Shown: piece by piece, positions 23,339 through 30,869 of the stretch
How the letters are laid out: each line of letters starts with the position of its first letter
Numbering within the stretch: the stretch's first letter is position 1
Assembly: GCA_029242705.1 (NCBI GenBank)
Contig: JAQWTK010000011.1
Location: 1-64,000, forward strand
From: Gammaproteobacteria bacterium
Lineage (GTDB): Bacteria > Pseudomonadota > Gammaproteobacteria > Pseudomonadales > Pseudohongiellaceae
Reading direction: 5' to 3'
Length of the DNA: 64,000 nucleotides
Position numbers and translations under genes: made by a program
The notes under the pieces: generated by a model
Told to the model about the DNA's origin: nothing
What the model saw: the letters and a program-made list of their open reading frames with translations, nothing else
Database searches by the model: none

Positions 23339-24139
23339 ATGCGAAAAATTAAGCCCCCATCTCCGCAATTCCTAACTACAGTATGCTTATCACTAATTAT
23401 GCTTTCCGTTCAAAGCTGGGCTGATGCTGTATCAGGTACAAATGGTTCCATTGAAATAACACCTCTGATTCATTCTAGTGTGCAGTTGGAATACGATGGT
23501 TTCGTCGTCCAGGTAGACCCTTGGGCAGTAATTGATATTTCGCACGCAAAAACGGCAGATCTGATACTAGTGACCGACAGCCCCGGTCATCATCTTGATG
23601 CAAATGCGATCGCCAATTTAAGCGATTCAAACACCAGCGTTGTAATCGCTCAAAATGGTTTATCACAACTACCTAATGCCGTAGTTGCAAAAAATGGGGA
23701 GTTATTAATAGTGTCAGGTGTCACAGTTGAGGCAGTAGCTGCCTACGATATAATCCTCGGAGCACCAGAGCACCCCAAAGGAGACGCTAATGGTTATGTG
23801 CTTTCTTTAGGTGGGAAAAAGTTTTTCTTCGCGGGAGTTACAGAGTGTGTGGATGAAGTGAAGGCGTTGGAAGATATCGATGTTGCATTCCTACCCATGA
23901 ATATTCCGTTAGGCAGGATGACCCCGGAAGCTGCAGCTGACTGCGCAAAAGCCTTAGAGCCCGATGTAGTATACACCTACCATTATGATCAAGACTGGGT
24001 GCGCCGGCTGGGTAATCCAGACTTTGCTGGATCCACCCTTCCCGGCGGACTTTCAGTGCCGGAAACTCTAAATGCTTTTGAAGGTGAATTATCAGGAACC
24101 GGCATAGAATTTCGAAGAAGCAATTGGTATCCCAACTAG
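23339..24139 (+). CDS. Secreted MBL-fold protein with degenerate metal site
   Basis: 266 residues; signal peptide core FLTTVCLSLIMLSVQSWADA. Fold resembles UlaG-like metallo-beta-lactamase hydrolases: SSVQLEYDGFVVQVDPW, then the place of the HxHxDH motif, FFFAGVTECV (normally a GDT motif), DVAFLPMN, and VYTYHYDQDW. The first metal motif reads VTDSPGHHLD (residues 78-87), so D80, P82 and H84 replace two His and the Asp while H85 is kept. A full dinuclear zinc centre seems unlikely. It may bind one metal or act as a binding protein. Divergent from the molybdenum hydroxylase genes; function unknown. Confidence 0.8.
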   Translation: MRKIKPPSPQFLTTVCLSLIMLSVQSWADAVSGTNGSIEITPLIHSSVQLEYDGFVVQVDPWAVIDISHAKTADLILVTDSPGHHLDANAIANLSDSNTSVVIAQNGLSQLPNAVVAKNGELLIVSGVTVEAVAAYDIILGAPEHPKGDANGYVLSLGGKKFFFAGVTECVDEVKALEDIDVAFLPMNIPLGRMTPEAAADCAKALEPDVVYTYHYDQDWVRRLGNPDFAGSTLPGGLSVPETLNAFEGELSGTGIEFRRSNWYPN

Positions 24140-24199
24140 TAGTGCTGAGCAACACAATAATTTTTAACTCAAAAAAAGTAAACCGTTGAATATAAACGC

Positions 24200-24802
24200 C
24201 TACGAGCGCTTAAATTTTTTATGGGGGAGTAAGACCAAATCTAATTGATCGTGGAGCAGCGCCCTAGCCTTTTTGGCTTTCATTCCAGCCGCCATATTTG
24301 CCGAAAGACCATGCAAGAAAACCGTTATCAATCTGACTGATTCTTTTGTATCTATGTCCTTTGGAATCTGTCGTTCTTTTTTTGCGTCCTCTACCAATCT
24401 TGCTAAATGGCCCTCTAATCTCTGACGAAACTGCTTCAGAATACGGTCAATCTCTGCATCAAAAGGGGCAACCTCAATAAGCGAGTTCACAGCTAAGCAC
24501 CCTTTACCCTCAGCGCACTGATCTATGGTCGAGTCTACCGACTTCTTAATCGCCTTTATTGGATTTTCTTCACCATCGTGGGAATCTTTTTGCGCTTTAG
24601 TCGTTTTTGTAAAGTAAAGTTTTAAAGCAGACACAAAAAGTTGGTGCTTATCCCCGAAAGTCTGATAGAGGCTAGCCTTATGTAAACCAGTTGCTTCAGT
24701 TAAGTCAGACATAGATGTCGCTTCGTAGCCCTTTGCCCAAAATGCATTCATCGCCGCTGCAAGTGCAACTTCAGGCTGAGCTTTTCGTGGTCTTCCTGCC
24801 AT
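24200..24802 (-). CDS. TetR/AcrR family transcriptional regulator
   Basis: 200 residues. N-terminal helix-turn-helix of the TetR type: GRPRKAQPEVALAAAMNAFW, GYEATSMSDLTEATGLHKAS, LYQTFGDKHQLF. The C-terminal ligand domain (CAEGKGCLAVNSLIEVAPFD, RLEGHLARLVEDAKKE, LHGLSANMAAGMKA) resembles the AcuR/NemR-like group that often has reactive Cys; C96 and C101 or so lie in this region. It is convergent with the MBL-fold gene and divergent from the BKACE gene, so it may control one of them. An 8-G tract lies between its likely promoter elements. Confidence 0.88.
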   Translation of the reverse strand: MAGRPRKAQPEVALAAAMNAFWAKGYEATSMSDLTEATGLHKASLYQTFGDKHQLFVSALKLYFTKTTKAQKDSHDGEENPIKAIKKSVDSTIDQCAEGKGCLAVNSLIEVAPFDAEIDRILKQFRQRLEGHLARLVEDAKKERQIPKDIDTKESVRLITVFLHGLSANMAAGMKAKKARALLHDQLDLVLLPHKKFKRS

Positions 24803-24829
24803 TTTTTTAAATTATTCCTAATCTGAAGA

Positions 24830-24856
24830 CTTATAATAAAAAAGGGGGGGGAACAA
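24830..24856 (-). promoter_or_regulatory. Possible tetR promoter with homopolymer spacer
   Basis: On the minus strand TTGTTC (24856-24851) and TATAAG (24835-24830) are separated by 15 nt made of seven C, six T and AT. The G8 run on the plus strand (24844-24851) provides one base of the -35 element and seven of the spacer. Spacing is two short of the ideal 17. The elements are a weak match, so this is tentative. Confidence 0.35.
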
Positions 24857-25052
24857 TCATAATCGTGTCTGACTAAATTACCAACAATTAATTTTAAAAA
24901 TTTAAAAATAATACAGCTATTTAATTATCTTCATCGATACTCCCAAATAATTCATATTTCATCCTCAATTTCCTATATTATCCAACGCAAATAAGACTAA
25001 CGTTTTTATATTTTTTCTCATTAATGAATAAAACTAAGCTAGAAAAATACTA

Positions 25053-25871
25053 ATGCAAAATCCATTAATGATTGCTGTAGCACCAAACGGGGCTCGCAAA
25101 ACAAAAAAGGATCATCCGGCCTTACCAATTCATCCGAAAGAACTGGGCGAAACAGCAAAAGCATGCCTTCGTGCAGGAGCATGCATGATTCACCTTCATG
25201 TGCGAGATAAAAATAACGGTCACAGTTTGGATCCTTACTTATACAAAGAAGCTATTAGTGCTATTCAGGATGCGGTTGGAGACAACCTGATTGTGCAAGT
25301 TACCACGGAAGCTGTAGGAATCTATCAACCAGAGCAACAGATTCAAGCGGTAAAGAAAGTTAGACCAGAAGCCGTTTCTGTTGCACTTCGAGAATTCTGC
25401 CCCGATGCTTCCTATGAGAAAGCAGCAGGCGAGTTCTTTCAGTGGATGTATAAAGAAAGAATTTCACCACAATATATACTTTATGATTTAGAAGATCTTG
25501 GGAGATTCAAAGCATATTGTAAATGCGGTTTAGTGCCAGGAAACAGTCATACGATACTACTCGTTCTAGGAAGATATGCACGTAACCAGCAGTCAGACCC
25601 AAAAGATTTAGACCCTCTCTTAACAGCAATCCCCGAAGATTCCAATTGGTGGCTCTGCGCATTTGGTAAGAACGAGTCTGCATGCATGACAAGAGTCATT
25701 GATTCGGGAGGGCACTGTCGTGTAGGATTTGAAAATAATCTTTATCTGTCCACAGGAGACATCGCCACTGACAATGCAGAATCAGTGCGCACAATTAAAC
25801 AGCTCGCTAACAAAAAAAACCGACCTGTGGCCGACGCGGAACTAGCGCGGAGTATTATGAATTTTAGGTAA
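25053..25871 (+). CDS. BKACE (DUF849) beta-keto acid cleavage enzyme
   Basis: 272 residues. DUF849/BKACE TIM-barrel features: MIAVAPNGARKTKKDHPALP, the metal-binding HLHVRD (H47 and H49), VQVTTEAVGIY, EAVSVALREFCPD, WWLCAFGKNESAC, and HCRVGFENNLYLSTGDIATD near the C-terminus. Family members condense a beta-keto acid with acetyl-CoA and cleave it to acetoacetate and a CoA ester, as in lysine fermentation or carnitine breakdown (Kce type). Which beta-keto acid is used here cannot be told. It stands alone, divergent from the TetR gene, with no strong ribosome site. Confidence 0.88.
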   Translation: MQNPLMIAVAPNGARKTKKDHPALPIHPKELGETAKACLRAGACMIHLHVRDKNNGHSLDPYLYKEAISAIQDAVGDNLIVQVTTEAVGIYQPEQQIQAVKKVRPEAVSVALREFCPDASYEKAAGEFFQWMYKERISPQYILYDLEDLGRFKAYCKCGLVPGNSHTILLVLGRYARNQQSDPKDLDPLLTAIPEDSNWWLCAFGKNESACMTRVIDSGGHCRVGFENNLYLSTGDIATDNAESVRTIKQLANKKNRPVADAELARSIMNFR

Positions 25872-26123
25872 ACTTAACTTATATTGCCCGCAAATAACCA
25901 GAGAGAGATTAATGACACAAAAAGAGTATTCTTAACTGCCTCATTCCCCGAAACGATGGCCAACACCGCGACCAGTTTGAACAACGCTAGCTTAATTGAT
26001 CTATACTACTCCCTTGGATGGAAGGCCGACTCTTAGCAGTCTAACTATGAACAACTCTAGCTCTTAGCTTTCAGTGGCTCTTAATATCATTACACACTCT
26101 GAGTTAAAATAAGGACCGTAAGG

Positions 26124-26819
26124 TTAAATTCCGCGCCCTGCCGCCGATCTGCGAAACTGATACTTGAAAAACGGATTGAGCAACCGAGCAAGCCCCTTAG
26201 TAAAAGTGAGCGGGCTGTCTAAGACGGAGAAGCATAAGCACCCTTCCTCGCTTCGCGGTTGGTGCATATCTTTTTCAGTCCGATAAATAAAGTCCGCTCT
26301 CTGGTAGTGTCCTAGTTCATCATTAAAACTGCCATCTAACACTAAAGTAGTTTCGCTACCTTGGTGCTTATGCATCGGCGTTTGGCTTCCTGGTTTCATA
26401 TAAATGAATTCACACTGGGTTTCATCATCCAGGTGCATTAGCGCCTGGTTTATACCGCCACCTAGTTGCTTCCAGACCAGCCCTTGAGAAGCAGCCTTGG
26501 CTAAGACTTTAGGAAGGCTGACACTATGATCAAGCATGTGTATCTGATCTAGGATCGCCTCTTTTTCTCTAGGTTTTTCAATCTGTGGTTGATTTACGAT
26601 ATCCAAGGCTAAACCAGAAAAATCATTTTGCTTTTGATCATCGTTTGTTTGCAACCAATCTATTGCCGCTTTCGCTTCAATCTTACTTGTTTTATGCCTG
26701 CAAGTTTCACAGAGTTCGATATGCGCAGAAATCGCTACATTCAAACCGGATAACAAACTCCCAGCTGTGAATTTCTTCAACATTTCAGTCGAAGGATGAT
26801 AATTTGCTTCGCTAATCAT
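26124..26819 (-). CDS. chrR: ChrR-type zinc anti-sigma factor with cupin domain
   Basis: 231 residues. N-terminal anti-sigma domain has the zinc ligands of the ZAS family: H8, and H33-x3-C37-x2-C40 in HIELCETC. The C-terminal cupin domain holds H150, H152, E156 and H186 (TPMHKHQGSETTLVL, MHQPRS), with C194 and C196, as in Rhodobacter ChrR. ChrR holds its sigma factor inactive until singlet oxygen or organic peroxides act on the cupin. Its start overlaps the sigma factor stop by 4 nt (ATGA), giving coupled, balanced production. Confidence 0.92.
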   Translation of the reverse strand: MISEANYHPSTEMLKKFTAGSLLSGLNVAISAHIELCETCRHKTSKIEAKAAIDWLQTNDDQKQNDFSGLALDIVNQPQIEKPREKEAILDQIHMLDHSVSLPKVLAKAASQGLVWKQLGGGINQALMHLDDETQCEFIYMKPGSQTPMHKHQGSETTLVLDGSFNDELGHYQRADFIYRTEKDMHQPRSEEGCLCFSVLDSPLTFTKGLARLLNPFFKYQFRRSAAGRGI

Positions 26820-27493
26820 GATTCAGTCCCAAGTGATTGCCTTAACTTGCCCATCGCTAAACGCAACCTTGATTTCAGGGTGCCGAGCGGAATTTCTAAA
26901 AACTGCGCCGCTTCTTCATGAGTCCGGTTAAGTATATGAATTTGTTCCACAACTGCTTGCTGCGCGGCTGGGAGTTGCCTGACTAATTTCTCTATTTGTG
27001 AGATCTGCACTTCAACTGATCCTCGCTCTGCTTCGCTTAAAGCCTCCGCATCCTCAAATCCCGCGGGCCAAATATCATCAGCGCTTAAGACCGCTGATTG
27101 ACGTTTTTGTTTTCGAAGCATATCGAAACAACGGTTTCGCGTTATAGTAAATATCCAACTTTGGACATTACCTTTATCCATATTGTAGAGAGGAGCTTTC
27201 TGCCAGACGGTTAGCATCGCCTCTTGCACTAGATCTTTAGCCATTTGCTCATTGCGCATAATCTTCATTCCATGCGCAAAAACCTTGTTAGCGAAGCGAT
27301 CAAAAAGTTGGTCGAACGCCTCTTTTGACTTGCTATTGCTTACCTTTACCAGCAAAGCCTCGTCGCTAGTGGGATCGAGGTTATTTTCCACTGAAGGAAC
27401 CATTCCGACCTCAGTACAACCAGGGGGAGATGCTTTTCGTACTGCGAATTGCTTCTCTGCTAGATTGTCCATTTTCAATAATATTCCAGACAT
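26816..27493 (-). CDS. rpoE: ECF11-type sigma factor (RpoE, photo-oxidative stress)
   Basis: 225 residues. Region 2 (AFDQLFDRFANKVFAHGMKI, AKDLVQEAMLTVWQ, NVQSWIFTITRNRCFDML) and region 4 (HEEAAQFLEIPLGTLKSRLR) are those of an ECF sigma factor; pairing with ChrR places it in group ECF11. It directs transcription of singlet-oxygen defence genes. The annotated ATG at 27493 is only a few bases beyond the predicted -10 of its own ECF11-like promoter. The in-frame ATG at 27472 (MDNLAEKQF, with TGGAA upstream) may therefore be the real start. Divergent from the lipid operon that it most likely controls. Confidence 0.93.
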   Translation of the reverse strand: MSGILLKMDNLAEKQFAVRKASPPGCTEVGMVPSVENNLDPTSDEALLVKVSNSKSKEAFDQLFDRFANKVFAHGMKIMRNEQMAKDLVQEAMLTVWQKAPLYNMDKGNVQSWIFTITRNRCFDMLRKQKRQSAVLSADDIWPAGFEDAEALSEAERGSVEVQISQIEKLVRQLPAAQQAVVEQIHILNRTHEEAAQFLEIPLGTLKSRLRLAMGKLRQSLGTES

Positions 27494-27501
27494 AATACTC
27501 T

Positions 27502-27529
27502 AAAACGCGAGATTTTGAGATATAGATCA
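27502..27529 (-). promoter_or_regulatory. ECF11-like promoter for rpoE-chrR
   Basis: Minus strand: TGATCT (27529-27524), 16 nt, CGTTTT (27507-27502). It resembles the TGATCC / CGTA pattern of ECF11 promoters and has exactly the spacing of the divergent promoter at 27551, which suggests autoregulation. Confidence 0.65.
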
Positions 27530-27550
27530 CTTCCTAGACGGTATTTAAAG

Positions 27551-27578
27551 TGATCCAAGCACGAGGAAGGGCCGTAAA
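27551..27578 (+). promoter_or_regulatory. ECF11-like promoter for the lipid operon
   Basis: Plus strand: TGATCC (27551-27556), 16 nt, CGTAAA (27573-27578), followed by the NTF2-like start at 27620. This is a near-consensus ECF11 site and places the seven-gene operon under the adjacent sigma factor. Confidence 0.75.
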
Positions 27579-27619
27579 GGTTGGAACAGTAATTAAAATA
27601 ACAAAGAGTTGGAAATCCT

Positions 27620-28090
27620 ATGAGTCAGGCCCCTGAATTATCCTTCGCATCCGAGCAAACAAGTGCTGAATACCTTGCAAAACGGGTCGAAGAGGCTTAC
27701 CACGTTATTAGTCCAGACAATTTAGGGATAGTAGAGTCTCTGTATACAGATGATGCGTATTTTGAAGATCCTTCTCATGGGGTTCAGGGAAAAACTGCAT
27801 TGGTAGGACATTTTTCGAAAACCTTTGCCAAACTTCAGGGCTGCTCTTTCAAGTTCCACCAGACAGTATCAAATGGCGCGGACATATTTATGGCTTGGAC
27901 AATGTTTATTAAGTATCCCAGCTTAAAAGGGGGCCAAACTATTCGAGTTGAAGGTGCCAGTTTTTTGAAAACTCGAAACGGCAAGATCTATTACCACCGG
28001 GATTACTTCGACCTGGGTTCTTTATTGTACGAGCATGTTCCCTTCCTCGGCCGCATGATTCTAAAAATTAAGCAACGCATTGCGCAATGA
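27620..28090 (+). CDS. NTF2/SnoaL-like protein, first gene of the ECF11 operon
   Basis: 156 residues. NTF2-like fold with the usual pattern: an N-terminal helix (AEYLAKRVEEAYHVI), then LGIVESLYTDDAYFEDPSHG, VQGKTALVGHFSKTF, MAWTMFIKYPSLKGGQTIRV and GKIYYHRDYFDLG. Such small cone-shaped proteins act as isomerases, hydratases or ligand carriers. It follows the ECF11-like promoter by 42 nt with GGAA before the start, and its stop overlaps the SDR start (ATGA). NTF2-like genes are regular members of ChrR-sigma regulons; the reaction is unknown. Confidence 0.85.
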   Translation: MSQAPELSFASEQTSAEYLAKRVEEAYHVISPDNLGIVESLYTDDAYFEDPSHGVQGKTALVGHFSKTFAKLQGCSFKFHQTVSNGADIFMAWTMFIKYPSLKGGQTIRVEGASFLKTRNGKIYYHRDYFDLGSLLYEHVPFLGRMILKIKQRIAQ

Positions 28091-28803
28091 AGGTACTGAT
28101 TACTGGAGCCACCTCTGGAATTGGCAAGCAGTTAGCTCTTGATTATCTTAAAGACGGCCACGAAGTTTTCTGCTGTGGCCGCAACAATTCTTCATTACAA
28201 CAATTAGTTGAAAAATTCCCAGAATCAGCTTTCCTACACTGCTTTGATGTTGCCGAACTGAGTGAATGTGTGGGCTCTTTAGCTAATATTTCGCAGTTAG
28301 ACCAAGTAATTCTTAATGCCGGTACTTGCGAATACATCAATGCCAAAGAATTTGACGCAGAATTATTTGCGAGAGTAATGAAAACCAATCTCATAGGAGT
28401 CGCTAATTGTCTACAGGCTCTGATCCCTAAGATAAAGAATGAGGGTTCTTTAGCTTTGATGGGAAGCAGCTCAAGTTACTTACCATTACCTAGAGCGGAG
28501 GCCTATGGAGCCTCAAAAGCTGCAATAGAATATCTAGCCCGTACTTTGCAAATTTCTTTATCCCATATCAACGTCAGTTACATAGCTCCAGGATTTGTAG
28601 AAACGTCCCTTACAGAACAAAATGATTTCCCAATGCCCATGCGCGTCGATGTTAAGTTCGCTTCAAAAAGTATTAGAACAGCGCTTAACGAAAATAAACA
28701 AGAAATTCATTTCCCTAGAAAATTCACATTGATACTTAAAGCAATTGCTCTTTTACCAAAACGAATTCAACAAATCTTGATTACTAAAGCCCTCGCGTAC
28801 TAA
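28087..28803 (+). CDS. Short-chain dehydrogenase/reductase
   Basis: 238 residues. Classical SDR: cofactor motif GATSGIGKQ at residues 7-15, NAG in VILNAGTC, catalytic Ser in MGSSSSYL and YxxxK in AYGASKAA. The Arg-poor start after strand 2 (CCGRNNSS) suggests NADP use through R. It is translationally coupled to the NTF2-like gene and lies within the ECF11-controlled operon, so a lipid carbonyl or hydroxyl is a likely substrate (inference). Confidence 0.88.
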   Translation: MKVLITGATSGIGKQLALDYLKDGHEVFCCGRNNSSLQQLVEKFPESAFLHCFDVAELSECVGSLANISQLDQVILNAGTCEYINAKEFDAELFARVMKTNLIGVANCLQALIPKIKNEGSLALMGSSSSYLPLPRAEAYGASKAAIEYLARTLQISLSHINVSYIAPGFVETSLTEQNDFPMPMRVDVKFASKSIRTALNENKQEIHFPRKFTLILKAIALLPKRIQQILITKALAY

Positions 28804-28818
28804 GATTTAAGTCAGCTA

Positions 28819-30075
28819 ATGAATAAACAGCGGATCGCGATCATAGGAAGTGGAATATCCGGACTCACTTCGGCTTATTTGCTTCATCAACACCATACTA
28901 TTACTGTGTTTGAGGCCAATGATTATATTGGGGGTCACACTCACACGGTTGAAATTAAGCATTTGGGCGAAACTTATCAAGTCGACACGGGATTTATTGT
29001 ATCCAATGACCGCAATTACGAGAATTTTCTCAAGCTGATGGCAAAGCTTGATGTTGCTCTCAAACCTACAGAAATGAGTTTCAGTGTTAGAAATAATTTA
29101 GTAAACCTCGAATACAATGGCCACAATATAAACACGCTCTTTTCACAGCGCAGAAACTTTCTGCGACCTAAGTTTTACAGACTGGTATACGACATTTTGA
29201 AATTTAATAAGGCTGCGAAAGAATCGCTCAAAAACCAACCAAATAAAAGCGTAACCCTAGGAGAATTTGTACTCCAAGAAAGATTAGGTACAACCTTTAG
29301 AGATAATTACCTAATGCCCATGGTGGCTGCCATTTGGTCTTGCAGCTTAAAACAAGCAGAGAAATTTCCGTTGAAATTCTTTCTACGCTTTTTCTTGAAT
29401 CATGGGTTGCTTGATATAAAGAATAGACCACAATGGTATGTGGTTGACGGCGGCTCGGGAGCTTATGTTAAGCCAATGACAGCCAGTTTCGAACAAAATA
29501 TAAAACTGAGCTGCCCCATTTTTTCAGTAAAACGAAATGACGAATTTATGGAGGTTCGCCACGCTAGTGGAGTAGAAGAGTTTGATCAAGTTATTTTCGC
29601 TTGCCATAGCGATCAAGCACTCGAACTACTTGAAAATCCTAGCACAAATGAAAATAGCATATTAGGAGATCTCGAATACCAAGAAAATGATATTATTCTG
29701 CATACCGACGACTCTCTTATGCCAAAAAATAGGCTTTCTTGGGCAAGCTGGAACTTCCTTGCAGGCGAGCGCAAGACAGACGAGCCTCCTCTCGTTACTT
29801 ATTGCATGAATATTTTGCAAGGCATTCAAAGTAAGGTTCCTTTTTTAGTATCCTTAAACGCTAGGCAAAAAATTGCTTCTGAAAAAATTTTACGGGAATT
29901 TATATACTCCCATCCAATATATTCTCAAAAAGCGATCCAGGCTCAGTCAAGGCGAGAAACAATTTGTGGAGTAGACCGAATACATTATTGTGGCGCCTAT
30001 TGGTACAGCGGCTTCCACGAAGACGGTGTGCGTAGTGCACTAGATGTTGTCAAACGATTTGGGGTAGAAATGTGA
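28819..30075 (+). CDS. FAD-dependent oxidoreductase (amine-oxidase-like)
   Basis: 418 residues. N-terminal FAD dinucleotide fold IAIIGSGISGLTSAYLL, then FEANDYIGGHTHTV and the second FAD motif near the end (RIHYCGAYWYSGFHEDGV). Belongs to the amine-oxidase-fold proteins found next to DUF1365 and cfa genes. In alphaproteobacterial furan fatty acid synthesis a flavoprotein-like desaturase step (UfaD) acts on methylated membrane acyl chains; this gene is a candidate for such a step by context, not by proven orthology. Its stop overlaps the DUF1365 start (GTGA). Confidence 0.88.
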   Translation: MNKQRIAIIGSGISGLTSAYLLHQHHTITVFEANDYIGGHTHTVEIKHLGETYQVDTGFIVSNDRNYENFLKLMAKLDVALKPTEMSFSVRNNLVNLEYNGHNINTLFSQRRNFLRPKFYRLVYDILKFNKAAKESLKNQPNKSVTLGEFVLQERLGTTFRDNYLMPMVAAIWSCSLKQAEKFPLKFFLRFFLNHGLLDIKNRPQWYVVDGGSGAYVKPMTASFEQNIKLSCPIFSVKRNDEFMEVRHASGVEEFDQVIFACHSDQALELLENPSTNENSILGDLEYQENDIILHTDDSLMPKNRLSWASWNFLAGERKTDEPPLVTYCMNILQGIQSKVPFLVSLNARQKIASEKILREFIYSHPIYSQKAIQAQSRRETICGVDRIHYCGAYWYSGFHEDGVRSALDVVKRFGVEM

Positions 30076-30869
30076 GCCAGAAACCTACAACAAACTTCGA
30101 AAGCGCAATCTATAAAGGCATTGTTCGACATCGCCGTTTCAGCCCAAATAAAAATGAATTTGAGTCCCCATTATTCATGTTTTTATTCAAAGTAGACGAG
30201 ATTTCCGACATCTTTAAAAAGTTCTGGCAACTGAGTTTTAAACCCATAAGTTGGGCTAGATTCAAACGTAAAGATTACATAGCTAGTGAAATCGATAATC
30301 TTGCTGTTGCAGTAAAATCGAAAATTGCAAATCAGTTAGACCTATCTATTGATGAACTAGAAGGAGATGTATTTCTGTTAGGCCATCTTCGCTATTTTGG
30401 TTTCTATTTTAGCCCATTGAATGTGTATTTTTTAAAAAAAGAGAGCGGCTTTACTCATATGCTTGCGGAAGTAAGTAATACACCCTGGCATGAAAAACAC
30501 TATTACGCGCTCGATCTAGAGAATTTGCATCGGCATCCAAAAGAATTTCACGTATCACCGTTTAATCCAATGGATCAAACTTATCAATGGAGGATTAAAC
30601 CACCGGAGAATTCGTCTAAATCGTGTTTGATCCATATTGAAAGCTACACTCAAAATACAGATAATAAAGTATTTGATGCGACCCTTAATTTAAAAAAACG
30701 ACCATTAAATAAAAACGAGTTGAATAGGGTCCTACTTAAGACACCAATGCAAACAGCAAGTATAGTATTTGGAATTTATTGGCAAGCCTTAAAATTATTT
30801 TTAAAGCGCACTCCTTTTTATAAACACCCTATTAAATCTGAAATTAAAGTTGAAGAAGGTGCATCATGA
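30072..30869 (+). CDS. DUF1365 family protein
   Basis: 265 residues, GTG start overlapping the previous stop. DUF1365 hallmarks: SAIYKGIVRHRRFSPNKNEF, FLFKVDEI, DVFLLGHLRYFGFYFSPLNV, EVSNTPWHEKHYY, FHVSPFNPMDQTY and a C-terminal basic stretch (IYWQALKLFLKRTPFYKHP). It is almost always beside the FAD oxidoreductase and a Cfa-like enzyme, as here. Function is not established; a role in modifying unsaturated acyl chains under photo-oxidative stress is inferred from the regulon. Ends with the ATGA overlap to cfa. Confidence 0.9.
   Translation: MSQKPTTNFESAIYKGIVRHRRFSPNKNEFESPLFMFLFKVDEISDIFKKFWQLSFKPISWARFKRKDYIASEIDNLAVAVKSKIANQLDLSIDELEGDVFLLGHLRYFGFYFSPLNVYFLKKESGFTHMLAEVSNTPWHEKHYYALDLENLHRHPKEFHVSPFNPMDQTYQWRIKPPENSSKSCLIHIESYTQNTDNKVFDATLNLKKRPLNKNELNRVLLKTPMQTASIVFGIYWQALKLFLKRTPFYKHPIKSEIKVEEGAS

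Noticed and set aside
25872-26123. Possible frameshifted small gene after the BKACE gene (ATG at about 25911 with GAGAGA upstream)
   Set aside because: ATG begins a 7-codon frame; a one-base change in an A run would extend it to about 41 codons (KRVFLTASFPETMANTATSL and on). No family resemblance, so it is not called; could be a remnant.
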